Positions 1 through 8,013 of a stretch of DNA of 18,487 nucleotides are shown here, in pieces (position 1 is the first letter of the stretch; every line of letters begins with the position of its first letter). This DNA comes from JAWLDV01 sp046537975. GTDB lineage: Bacteria; Desulfobacterota; Desulfobulbia; Desulfobulbales; SURF-16. The position numbers and the translations under genes are program-made. Below the pieces are notes generated by a model that worked only from the letters and a program-made list of their open reading frames with translations, did no database searches and was not told where the DNA came from. The DNA is taken from the NCBI GenBank assembly GCA_046537975.1, contig JBKHJR010000058.1, positions 1 through 18,487 on the forward strand. The letters are read 5' to 3'.

Positions 1-486
1 GGCTATACCAATGCCGGCAAGTCCACCTTGTTCAATGCCCTGACCACGGCCCGGGTGGATGTGGCGGACAAGCTGTTTGCCACCCTTGACCCTACCAGCC
101 GGCGTTTGCGTTTTCCCCGGGACATGGAGGTCATAATTACTGATACGGTGGGATTCATCCGAAATCTCCCTGAGGAACTCATGCAGTCTTTTAAGGCAAC
201 TCTGGAGGAACTGCACGAGGCTGATCTGATAATCCATGTTGTGGATGTGAGCAATTCCAGGTTTGCAGAACAGATCAAGGTGGTTGACGATATCCTGGCT
301 GATTTGGGTCTGAACAATATTCCCAGTCTCCGCCTCCTTAATAAAATCGATCTTGTTGATCCTGAGCAGGTTGAGACTATAAGAAAGCGTTATCAGGGGA
401 TACCGATTTCTGCTGTTGATCCCGATACTTTTGGCCCTTTTCTCGAAGAAGTTCCTGTACGAATCCGGAAAAACCGGAATCAGTAA
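1..486 (+). CDS. hflX: GTPase HflX, C-terminal part (5' end outside window)
   Basis: HflX is a ribosome-associated GTPase that splits stalled or heat-damaged 70S ribosomes. The reading frame is open from base 1, so the N-terminal HflX domain lies outside the window. What remains is the G domain: it opens at the G1 P-loop GYTNAGKST, followed by the switch I/G2 region FATLDPTSRRL, G3 DTVGF, G4 NKID and a G5-like SA. The motif FATLDPTSR is typical of HflX rather than Era or Der. The C-terminal tail after G5 is short. The stop codon overlaps the start of the next gene by one base (TAATG), indicating translational coupling with the DUF4390 gene. Family assignment is secure; nothing can be said about the missing N-terminal half. 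Confidence 0.95.
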   Translation, partial: GYTNAGKSTLFNALTTARVDVADKLFATLDPTSRRLRFPRDMEVIITDTVGFIRNLPEELMQSFKATLEELHEADLIIHVVDVSNSRFAEQIKVVDDILADLGLNNIPSLRLLNKIDLVDPEQVETIRKRYQGIPISAVDPDTFGPFLEEVPVRIRKNRNQ

Positions 487-1136
487 TGATGAATGATAAA
501 GGAAGAAAGATCAAAAAGCGGGGTATTGTTTTTCTCTGTTGCGCCTTTCTGCTGCTATCCCTCCTTAATGTCACTGCTGATGCCAGAGAGCAGGTTTCTG
601 TAAGAGATATGGCTATCATAAATTCCGGCCATGAACTTTTGCTTTACTTCCGGGTAAGCGAACCTTTTACCCGGGAAATGGAAGAAGGGATAAAAAACGG
701 TATACCGGTTACTTTCAGTTTTTATATTGCCTTGCACCAACAGCGGAGCGGTTGGTTTGACAAGGAGATAACTTCCCATCATTTCGAGCGCAGCCTGGAA
801 TACGATAGTTTAAAAGATGAGTATAAAATAAGGATGACCGGCCCCGAAGACCAGATTGTTACCCGGACAAGTCTTGAAGAGGCCAAGGATATGATGAAGG
901 AAGTCAATGATTTTGCAGTAATTGACTTAGCAAAACTGGTTCCCGGGGGCAATTATTCCATAAGGGCGAAAGTCAGTCTTGAAAAGAAAACTCTGCCCTT
1001 TAATTTCCAGAACATAATACCGTTCTGGAATCTATGGGAATTTGAGACGGAATTGACCGAGTTTAATTTCATTATCCCTGCCTCTGACCGGGAACGACAG
1101 CGGAAATCGGGCAGTGGTAAACCTGTAGACCGCTGA
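486..1136 (+). CDS. DUF4390 domain-containing secreted protein
   Basis: This 216-residue protein is exported. Residues 1-12 are lysine/arginine-rich, residues 13-30 form a hydrophobic core, and a signal peptidase I type site (TADA-R) follows near residue 33. The mature part matches the DUF4390 pattern as I recall it: an early beta segment (MAIINSGHELLLYFRV), a middle region with paired tryptophan/phenylalanine residues (SGWFDKEI), and a C-terminal stretch (IPFWNLWEFETE) before a polar tail. Its function is unknown. In proteobacteria DUF4390 genes often sit directly before an NtrY-type kinase, as here (81 bp to the next start), so a role near the kinase's periplasmic sensor is a reasonable inference but unproven. 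Two consecutive ATG codons (486 and 489) make the exact start ambiguous. The overlap with hflX favours a shared transcript. Confidence 0.85.
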   Translation: MMNDKGRKIKKRGIVFLCCAFLLLSLLNVTADAREQVSVRDMAIINSGHELLLYFRVSEPFTREMEEGIKNGIPVTFSFYIALHQQRSGWFDKEITSHHFERSLEYDSLKDEYKIRMTGPEDQIVTRTSLEEAKDMMKEVNDFAVIDLAKLVPGGNYSIRAKVSLEKKTLPFNFQNIIPFWNLWEFETELTEFNFIIPASDRERQRKSGSGKPVDR

Positions 1137-1217
1137 CAACTGATTATAGAAATTTTATTATAGGTCTTTATAATAAGTCAGAACTTAAGAAAACCCAAAC
1201 TTTGAACCAAACTATGT

Positions 1218-3437
1218 ATGGAGTCACCTGAACTTCAGTTAAATGAGGAGAAAAAAAGGCGGCGATTCAGAATCATTATTCTGGCCTGCCTTGTTATTAT
1301 CCCTTCTTTATCCTATCTGGAAAGCAAGATATTTCAGATAAGCACCGTTCCTTTTCCTGTAAGCGGGAATGTCCTGGTTTTTGTTCTTATAAACATCAAC
1401 GTTCTTCTTCTGCTTCTGGCGGTATTCCTTGTTCTGCGCAACCTGGCTGAGCTGGTTTTTGAGCGTAAGAGGAAAATTCTGGGCTCGAAGCTGCGTACCA
1501 AACTTGTTGTCTCCTTTATTTCTCTGTCCCTGATACCTACCGCCCTTCTGTTTTTTATCTCACTGCAGTTCGTCTCAACCAGCATGGATTACTGGTTTAA
1601 TATCAAGGTGGAAGAGTCCCTGCTTCAGTCCCTGAAGATAGCTCAGGGGGTCTATGAGAAAAATCGATCGGAAGTCAGAAGACTGGGCAGGGTCACTGCC
1701 AAACAGCTGGAATCCAGCAAGTATCGTACATTCCGGGAGAATAACCTGGAACTTTTCCTCAGTGATATCCTGCGCAGTCATGAATTGGCTGAAATGGAGA
1801 TCATCACTAAACAGCGCCGTTCCCGGGTCAGGATTGTTAATGATGAGCTTAAAGAGCAGGAAGGCTTCCCGGAAATCCCCGGGAAGATGCTACATAAGGC
1901 TTTCAATGGCAAGGAGGGACAGGTGCTTATTCAAAGCATCTCCAAGGGTGAACTGGTCCGGGGAATTATGCCGGTAGATATTGGTTCGGAGAAGGAGAAA
2001 ATACAGGTCTTGCTCACTTCCGTCCTGGTTCCCAGCTCCCAGCTTGATAGGATGGAAAAAATTTCCCGTGGCCTGGAGGGATATCGACAGCTGATGTTTC
2101 TCAAAAAACCGATTAAGACAAGTCTTCTGGTCATCCTCCTGCTGGTAACCCTGCTGATAATATTCTGTGCGGTCTGGTTCGGTTTTTACGTGGCCCGCGG
2201 CTTGACAGGCCCCATAGCCAAACTTGCTGATGCCACCAGGCAGGTGGCTGATGGAGATCTGGATATAGCCCTGGAAGTAGAATCAGGTGACGAAATGGGG
2301 ACCCTGGTCGAGTCTTTCAACCAAATGACCCGTGATTTGCGCATCGGCCGGGAGAAGCTCAGGGAAAGCAATATCCGGCTTGACAACCGGCGCCGCTATA
2401 CTGAGACCATTCTTCAGAATGTGGGAGCCGGAGTTATCTCGCTTGATGCCGAGGGCCGCATTACCACGATCAACCGCTTTGCGGAGGAACTTCTCAATAT
2501 AGATAAGAAGAGGATTTTAAATAATAAGTACAGTGAAGTACTGCATCCCAACCACAAGATCATTCTGGACAATTTTTACTCTGAGCTGGCAAAGTCGTCC
2601 AGAAATAACATAGAAATGCCTCTGCGGCTGACAGTCGGTGAAGATACCTTCTCACTTAAGATCAATATGACAGGCCTTCTTGATGAAGAAGGCAGAGACC
2701 TCGGGGTTGTACTGGTTTTTGATAACCTCACCGAACTGGAAAAGGCCCAGCGGATGGCGGCTTGGCGTGAAGTGGCCAGACGTATTGCCCATGAAGTTAA
2801 GAATCCCCTTACCCCAATTCAACTTTCAGCCCAGAGACTGAGGAAAAGGTATCTGGAGACCCTGAGCGATGATAGAGAGGTTTTTGATGTCTGTACCAAA
2901 ACAATCATCAATCATGTGGATGAACTCAAACATCTTGTGGAAGAGTTCTCCAACTTTGCCAGAATGCCTGCGGTCAGGAAAAAGAGTAATGATTTTGCGG
3001 AAATGGTCAGAGAGACCCTGGCTTTTTATGAAGAAAGTTATAAAAATACTGAATTTATCTTTATCTGCGAGACAGAACCTCCGCAATTTGCCTTTGACCT
3101 TAAACAGATGGAACGGGTGCTGGTTAATCTTCTTGACAATGCGGTGGCCTCGGTTAAAGATGACGGTATAATAGAAGTTGAAGTGATTCTCTCTGAAGAG
3201 GATCGCCTGGTTTATCTGGAAGTCAGGGATAATGGGCCGGGCGTGGCGGATGAGGATAAGCCTTATCTCTTTGAGCCTTATTTCTCCCGGAAAAAGAAAG
3301 GTACAGGGCTGGGTCTTTCCATTGCGGAAACTGTTATTGCAGATCACAACGGCTCTATAAGAGTAAAAGACAGAAAACCCCATGGCATTCGCTTTATTGT
3401 CGAAGTGCCTCTGGTTTTTGAAGATAAACAAGATTAA
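1218..3437 (+). CDS. ntrY: NtrY-type membrane sensor histidine kinase
   Basis: This is a 739-residue sensor kinase that should phosphorylate the response regulator encoded next to it. Order of parts: TM helices near 18-34, 51-73 and 96-119; an extracytoplasmic region of about 180 residues (120-300); TM4 near 301-325; HAMP (about 322-377); PAS (about 396-500); HisKA with phospho-acceptor His525 in RRIAHEVKNPLTP; and an HATPase domain with N-box NLLDNA (Asn641), G1 box DNGPGV, F-box FEPYFS and G2 box GTGLGLS. The H-box sequence HEVKNPLTPIQLSAQRL is characteristic of NtrY-like kinases. All catalytic motifs are intact. The stop at 3435-3437 directly touches the regulator gene. The chosen ATG has no clear Shine-Dalgarno sequence. 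The name reflects family resemblance; the signal sensed cannot be read from sequence. Confidence 0.92.
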   Translation: MESPELQLNEEKKRRRFRIIILACLVIIPSLSYLESKIFQISTVPFPVSGNVLVFVLININVLLLLLAVFLVLRNLAELVFERKRKILGSKLRTKLVVSFISLSLIPTALLFFISLQFVSTSMDYWFNIKVEESLLQSLKIAQGVYEKNRSEVRRLGRVTAKQLESSKYRTFRENNLELFLSDILRSHELAEMEIITKQRRSRVRIVNDELKEQEGFPEIPGKMLHKAFNGKEGQVLIQSISKGELVRGIMPVDIGSEKEKIQVLLTSVLVPSSQLDRMEKISRGLEGYRQLMFLKKPIKTSLLVILLLVTLLIIFCAVWFGFYVARGLTGPIAKLADATRQVADGDLDIALEVESGDEMGTLVESFNQMTRDLRIGREKLRESNIRLDNRRRYTETILQNVGAGVISLDAEGRITTINRFAEELLNIDKKRILNNKYSEVLHPNHKIILDNFYSELAKSSRNNIEMPLRLTVGEDTFSLKINMTGLLDEEGRDLGVVLVFDNLTELEKAQRMAAWREVARRIAHEVKNPLTPIQLSAQRLRKRYLETLSDDREVFDVCTKTIINHVDELKHLVEEFSNFARMPAVRKKSNDFAEMVRETLAFYEESYKNTEFIFICETEPPQFAFDLKQMERVLVNLLDNAVASVKDDGIIEVEVILSEEDRLVYLEVRDNGPGVADEDKPYLFEPYFSRKKKGTGLGLSIAETVIADHNGSIRVKDRKPHGIRFIVEVPLVFEDKQD

Positions 3438-3440
3438 GTG

Positions 3441-4847
3441 ATGACAGAAAAAATACTTATAGTTGATGATGAGAGCAGTATAAGAGAATCCCTGGCCGGG
3501 ATCCTGGCAGATGAGGGTTTTGAAACTCTGGCGGTGGAGTCGGCTGAAGAAATTTTTTCTGTTTTGGAGGAAGAACAGATCAGCCTTGTGCTGCTAGATA
3601 TCTGGATGCCCGGGATGGATGGCATGGAAGCCCTGAAGCGAATTAAGGAACAATTCCCCTCCATGCCTGTAATTATGATTTCCGGACATGGTAATATTGA
3701 GACTGCAGTACAGGCCACTAAAATGGGAGCCTTTGATTTTATTGAAAAGCCACTTTCCTATGACAGGGTGGTTCTGGGAGTAAAAAACGGTCTTCATATT
3801 GCCCGTCTGGAAAGGGACAACGTTATACTGAAACAGAAAGATCAGCCTAAACCCGACTTTTCCGGTGAGTCGGAGGCTATTAAATCTGTGCGGCGACATA
3901 TTGAACGTGTTGCCCCTACAGATGCCTGGGTTCTTATCAGAGGGGAGCACGGTACCGGCAAGGAGTTGGCTGCCCATATGATCCATCGTTTGTCCCCTTA
4001 TTCCCATAAAGCCATGGTGGAAGTTAACTGCGCAGCAATCCCCGATGAATTGATTGAGAGCGAGTTGTTCGGCCATGAAAAGGGAGCTTTTACCGGAGCT
4101 ACTTCCAGCAGAAGAGGGAAATTCGACCAGGCTGACGGAGGCATCCTTTTTCTGGATGAGATAGGTGACATGAGCCTTAAGGCCCAGGCCAAGATCCTCC
4201 GCATCCTGGAAGAACATAAATTTGAAAGGGTAGGGGGTAGTAAAACCATCAGGGTTAATGTCCGGGTGCTGGCAGCCACTAATAAGGACCTGGAAGAAGA
4301 GATTAACCAGGGCAATTTCCGTGCGGATCTTTTCTGGCGTTTGAATGTAGTCCCTATCCGCCTGCCTTCTTTGAGGGAACGACTCGAAGACATCCCCATG
4401 CTCGTTGAGTCCCTGATGAGTGATTATGCCAAAAAAGGTTATGGAGAAAGGGTCTTTTCGGAAGAGGCACTTCAGGTGATGGCCCGCCATGATTGGCCAG
4501 GTAATGTCAGGGAATTGCGTAATTTTTTGGAACGGATATCCATAATGACTTCCGAAAATGTAGTTACGGCGGAACAGGTCGAGTTATTCTTGACCTCTTC
4601 CCGGCTCGGTTCCGGGATAACTGCAAGGGAAAATGAGAAAATAAATTTTGAAGAAAAAGCAGAGCACGGGTTGTCAGAGGTTCCGGGAGACATTACTTTT
4701 AAAGAAGCGAAAAATTTATTTGAAAAAAAGTTTCTCCAGGACAGGCTTTCGGAAAACGAAGGCAATATAAGTCAAACAGCGGAACAAATCGGTCTGGAAA
4801 GGAGTCACCTGCATAAGAAATTAAAAAGGTTGAAATTAACCAGTTAG
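3441..4847 (+). CDS. ntrX: NtrX-type sigma-54 dependent response regulator
   Basis: This 468-residue regulator is the partner of the preceding kinase. The receiver domain (about 1-120) has the acidic pair D9/D10, phospho-acceptor D53 (LLDIWMP) and K103 (IEKP). The AAA+ domain has Walker A GEHGTGKE (168-175), the sigma-54 contact loop GAFTGA (215-220) and Walker B GGILFLDE (233-240). A Fis-type helix-turn-helix closes the protein (GNISQTAEQIGLERSHLHKK, about 437-456). An intact GAFTGA means it should activate sigma-54 promoters directly. The start is ambiguous: GTG at 3438 abuts the kinase stop, and ATG at 3441 follows immediately; I chose ATG because it gives the usual N-terminus. No -24/-12 promoter was found in the window, so its targets are probably elsewhere. 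Confidence 0.92.
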   Translation: MTEKILIVDDESSIRESLAGILADEGFETLAVESAEEIFSVLEEEQISLVLLDIWMPGMDGMEALKRIKEQFPSMPVIMISGHGNIETAVQATKMGAFDFIEKPLSYDRVVLGVKNGLHIARLERDNVILKQKDQPKPDFSGESEAIKSVRRHIERVAPTDAWVLIRGEHGTGKELAAHMIHRLSPYSHKAMVEVNCAAIPDELIESELFGHEKGAFTGATSSRRGKFDQADGGILFLDEIGDMSLKAQAKILRILEEHKFERVGGSKTIRVNVRVLAATNKDLEEEINQGNFRADLFWRLNVVPIRLPSLRERLEDIPMLVESLMSDYAKKGYGERVFSEEALQVMARHDWPGNVRELRNFLERISIMTSENVVTAEQVELFLTSSRLGSGITARENEKINFEEKAEHGLSEVPGDITFKEAKNLFEKKFLQDRLSENEGNISQTAEQIGLERSHLHKKLKRLKLTS

Positions 4848-4903
4848 ATTCCGCCATGTTCAATTCCGGAAAATTTAAGAGAGATTTGTAATAACCGAAA
4901 TCT

Positions 4904-4921
4904 ATAGCCTTCACCGGCTAT
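4904..4921 (+). other. Small hairpin between ntrX and the ClpX-like gene
   Basis: ATAGCC and GGCTAT form a 6-bp stem around the loop TTCACC. The downstream sequence is AU-rich but not a run of U, so this is a poor intrinsic terminator. It ends eight bases before the ribosome binding site AAGGAAG (4929-4935) of the next gene and could affect translation. Function not established. Confidence 0.35.
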
Positions 4922-4946
4922 TATCTATAAGGAAGTAGTATTTGTT

Positions 4947-6755
4947 ATGTATAGAATCAAGGGATTATTCAGACAACAACCTCGTGGAAACGCATCTTTG
5001 GCCACGATTGAGGGAGCCAATATCCCCGACCAGAAAGAAATTGAAAAGGAGATAGGCGAGTATCTGTCCAACAAATACGGCGGTAAGGTACAGATTATTT
5101 CCAGTGATGTACTCACCTCCCCCGGTAAAAAAGGAAGTAGAGAAACCCGGGTCACGGAAAAAGAGGAGAATGGGTTTCATTTCGACATGAAGCCAGAGGA
5201 GCTTATTGCCTATCTGGATGACTATGTTATTAAACAGGATGAGGCAAAAGCGATCCTGGCCACCAAGATATGTACCCATTTTAATCGCATCACCCAGGCG
5301 GGTATGGGGAAAATAACCGAACCGGCCGCCGGCAGGATAAAGAGCAATGTCCTGCTGATTGGACCCACCGGAGTCGGCAAAACCTATCTGATCAAGTTGA
5401 TAGCCCAGTATCTGGGAGTTCCTTTTGTTAAAGGAGATGCCACCAAGTTCAGTGAAACCGGGTATGTAGGCGGTGATGTCGATGATCTGGTCCGTGATCT
5501 GGTCAGGACTGCTGATGGTGATGTCAAGAAAGCGGAATACGGTATCATCTACGTGGATGAGATCGACAAGATTGCCGCCAGCCCGGGCCGGCACGGGGCA
5601 GATGTCTCCCGGACGGGAGTACAGCGGGCCTTTCTCAAACCTATGGAAGAGACAGAAGTTGAAATGAAAGTCCCCCATGACCCGATATCCCAGATGGAAG
5701 CCATAGAGCAATACCGGGCTACCGGAAAAAAGTCCCAGAAGAGGGTAAACACCAAAAATATCCTTTTTATTATGAGCGGGGCCTTCACCGGTCTGGAAGA
5801 GACCATCGGCAAAAGGGTGCAACAGCGGTCCATAGGTTTTGAACAGGACGTAGCCTCACCGCGCCGGGATTTTCAGCTCTTCAAAAATGTCAAATCCCAT
5901 GATCTGCTGGAGTACGGTTTTGAGAGTGAATTTGTAGGGCGTCTACCGGTCATTGCTGTCCTGGATAAACTGAGTGAAGAAGACTTTTTTGAAATACTTG
6001 TCAGTCCTAACAGTAGTGTTATAGTTAGCAAAAAGCAGGATTTCAATGCTTATGCCATAAAACTGCAGTTTGAAGAGGAGGCCCTGCGGGAGATAGCTTC
6101 CAGGGCGGTTACCGAAGGGACCGGAGCCAGAGGTCTGGTGAGTGTCGTTGAAGATGTTCTGCTGCATTATGAGAAAAAACTGCCTTCAACAGGTATCCGT
6201 CATCTTGTCCTGACCAAAGATATGGTCAGAGATCCGGCCGGAGAGTTACGGCGGCTGCTCAGCGACAAAAAGATTCAGAAAGAGCAGAAGAAGAGATATT
6301 CGGTGCTGGTAAGAGAAGAGCGGAAGCGTTTCATCTCTTTTATAGAATCAAAACAGAAGTACTATTTTGTCAAGAACGGGCTGGTTCTGAACCGGAAGAG
6401 ATCCCGCCTGATCGCCTCTATCTGCCAGGAGGAAATAAGCGATCCCAGGAAGATATGCCTGGATATTATTGACCGTATTGAACATATCCAGCAGTACGCC
6501 GAGGCGATGACCGAAGAATACGGTATAGATGTCTCCTTCAGCGTGGCTGCCGTGGATCGGATTATAACTGAAGAGCCCCAGACCATGGAAACAGTGGATT
6601 CCAGGTGCGAAAATATCATGTCTGCCTGCGAGTACGGTCTCCGGCTTCTGAGTCAGAAGAACTGGGTGGATAAACTCGAAATAACCGAAGAAGGAGTGAA
6701 ATCCCCCTCTGAATTTATGACGAGGTTTATCAATGAACTTTTCAAGTTTGATTAA
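4947..6755 (+). CDS. ClpX-like AAA+ ATPase without zinc domain, with C-terminal extension
   Basis: This 602-residue protein is related to the ClpX unfoldase, which feeds proteins to ClpP, but differs from it. ClpX features present: Walker A GPTGVGKT (139-146, Lys145), pore loop GYVG (172-175), Walker B IIYVDEID (Asp204, Glu205), DVSRTGVQ (219-226), an IGF tripeptide (296-298) where ClpX has its ClpP-docking loop, the EFVGRLPV Arg-finger region (Arg332) and sensor 2 GTGARGL (Arg395). Differences: the N-terminal ~80 residues contain no cysteine, so the ClpX zinc domain is absent; residues 235-268 hold a different insert where the RKH loop would be; and about 160 residues (440-602) extend beyond a normal ClpX C-terminus, with a charged 440-470 segment that may be helical. 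No clpP or tig gene is adjacent. The ribosome binding site is AAGGAAG at 4929-4935. It is a paralogue, not the housekeeping clpX; whether it works with ClpP is inference. Confidence 0.85.
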   Translation: MYRIKGLFRQQPRGNASLATIEGANIPDQKEIEKEIGEYLSNKYGGKVQIISSDVLTSPGKKGSRETRVTEKEENGFHFDMKPEELIAYLDDYVIKQDEAKAILATKICTHFNRITQAGMGKITEPAAGRIKSNVLLIGPTGVGKTYLIKLIAQYLGVPFVKGDATKFSETGYVGGDVDDLVRDLVRTADGDVKKAEYGIIYVDEIDKIAASPGRHGADVSRTGVQRAFLKPMEETEVEMKVPHDPISQMEAIEQYRATGKKSQKRVNTKNILFIMSGAFTGLEETIGKRVQQRSIGFEQDVASPRRDFQLFKNVKSHDLLEYGFESEFVGRLPVIAVLDKLSEEDFFEILVSPNSSVIVSKKQDFNAYAIKLQFEEEALREIASRAVTEGTGARGLVSVVEDVLLHYEKKLPSTGIRHLVLTKDMVRDPAGELRRLLSDKKIQKEQKKRYSVLVREERKRFISFIESKQKYYFVKNGLVLNRKRSRLIASICQEEISDPRKICLDIIDRIEHIQQYAEAMTEEYGIDVSFSVAAVDRIITEEPQTMETVDSRCENIMSACEYGLRLLSQKNWVDKLEITEEGVKSPSEFMTRFINELFKFD

Positions 6756-6886
6756 AACCTGAATCTCCTGTCTTCGAGGGGCTTGAGTTTTAGTATCAAG
6801 TCGCCTCCCGGAACTGTCATGATGTAAAATTATCAACTACCAGGACCTGCGATTTGCCGTAGAATGTTCTGGTTCAGAACCGAGAG

Positions 6887-6922
6887 TTTCCTGCAGGAAA
6901 AGGTTTCGTTAAAGCTTATACT
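6887..6922 (+). promoter_or_regulatory. Palindrome plus -10-like element before hemB
   Basis: The perfect 14-bp palindrome TTTCCTGCAGGAAA lies at 6887-6900 and a -10-like TATACT at 6917-6922. No good -35 hexamer is visible at the expected distance; the palindrome occupies that position instead. This arrangement fits an operator or activator site, but no cognate regulator is recognised. Confidence 0.35.
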
Positions 6923-6944
6923 TAATCGAGAGGAGTAGTGACAC

Positions 6945-7913
6945 ATGGTCTTTCCAGAATACCGACCCAGAAGGCTGCGGCGGAACACCCAGATGCGATC
7001 TTTAATCCGGGAGACGCGTCTGTCTCCGGAGCAGTTCATTTATCCCCTGTTTGTTCTGCCCGGTAAGGGAGTAAGGCAGGAAGTGCCCTCCATGCCCGGG
7101 GTCTTCCGGCTATCTGTTGATCAATTGGCAGCTGAAGCCAAGGAACTGATGGGGCTGGGGATAAACCATGTCATTCTTTTCGGGCTTCCTGAAGAAAAAG
7201 ACAGTGCCGGCTCAGGGGCTCACGCTCAGGACGGTATTATTCAGCGGGCAATAAAGGAACTCAAGAACAAGGCCCCGGATCTAATGGTGTCCACTGATGT
7301 CTGTCTCTGCGAATATACCAGCCACGGCCACTGCGGGATAATAATAAACGGCCAGGTGGACAATGACGCCACTCTGGAAGCCCTGGCCCAGGTTGGTCTT
7401 TCCCACGCCAAAGCCGGTGCTGACATGGTTGCCCCTTCAGACATGATGGATGGCAGGGTTGCTGAAATAAGGGGAATTCTGGATGAAAACAACTTTGATA
7501 TGGTGCCGATCATGTCTTATGCGGTAAAATATGCTTCCGCTTTTTATGGACCTTTCCGGGATGCCGCGGAATGCAGCCCCCGGGAAGGAGATCGCCGGAG
7601 CTACCAGATGGATCCTGCCAACAGCAGAGAGGCCTTGCGGGAGGCGACACTTGATGTTGATGAGGGGGCTGATATCCTGATGGTCAAGCCGGCTGTCAGC
7701 TACCTGGATGTGATCAGTAGCTTAAAGGATGACTTCGACCTCCCTGTTGCCGCTTACCATGTGAGCGGGGAATACGCCATGATCAAGGCGGCTGAGGCCA
7801 ATGGCTGGATTGATGGTCAGGCCGTTATGTATGAAACACTACTGTCTATTCACCGGGCCGGGGCTGATATTATTATTACTTATGGGGCCAAGGATATTGC
7901 CAGACAGCTGTGA
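6945..7913 (+). CDS. hemB: Delta-aminolevulinic acid dehydratase (porphobilinogen synthase)
   Basis: HemB joins two molecules of 5-aminolevulinate into porphobilinogen, the first common step to heme, siroheme and cobalamin. The protein is 322 residues, the usual length. Both Schiff-base lysines are present: Lys195 in SYAVKYASAFYGPF and Lys248 in MVKPAVSYLD. The three zinc-ligand cysteines are present in DVCLCEYTSHGHC (Cys120, Cys122, Cys130), so this is the zinc-dependent catalytic type. A strong ribosome binding site (GAGAGGAG, 6929-6936) precedes the ATG. It is flanked by unrelated genes, stands apart from the ClpX-like gene by 189 bp, and converges with the minus-strand DUF89 gene, so it is probably transcribed alone. 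Confidence 0.98.
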   Translation: MVFPEYRPRRLRRNTQMRSLIRETRLSPEQFIYPLFVLPGKGVRQEVPSMPGVFRLSVDQLAAEAKELMGLGINHVILFGLPEEKDSAGSGAHAQDGIIQRAIKELKNKAPDLMVSTDVCLCEYTSHGHCGIIINGQVDNDATLEALAQVGLSHAKAGADMVAPSDMMDGRVAEIRGILDENNFDMVPIMSYAVKYASAFYGPFRDAAECSPREGDRRSYQMDPANSREALREATLDVDEGADILMVKPAVSYLDVISSLKDDFDLPVAAYHVSGEYAMIKAAEANGWIDGQAVMYETLLSIHRAGADIIITYGAKDIARQL

Positions 7914-8013
7914 AACTGCTGACTTCGAATTCCGGCTCTGAATTCAGGGACCCGATTTTTACTGCAGGATTTTCGTTCCCCGCTTCCTTAAACAGAGAGC
8001 AAAAGAGATGATT

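Noticed and set aside
2826..3431. 201-codon ORF on the minus strand inside ntrY
   Set aside because: It is antisense to the conserved kinase domain, its translation shows no recognisable motif, and plus-strand codon structure explains the sequence.
3594..4490. 298-codon ORF on the minus strand inside ntrX
   Set aside because: It lies opposite the intact receiver/AAA+ gene; a long stop-free antisense frame is a by-product of that gene's codon use.
4848..4946. Possible sigma-54 promoter for the ClpX-like gene, given the adjacent NtrX
   Set aside because: No GG-N10-GC (-24/-12) pattern with flanking consensus was found here or in the other main intergenic regions.
4965..5822. 285-codon ORF on the minus strand inside the ClpX-like gene
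   Set aside because: It is antisense to Walker A/B and pore-loop coding sequence, with no ribosome binding site and no family resemblance.
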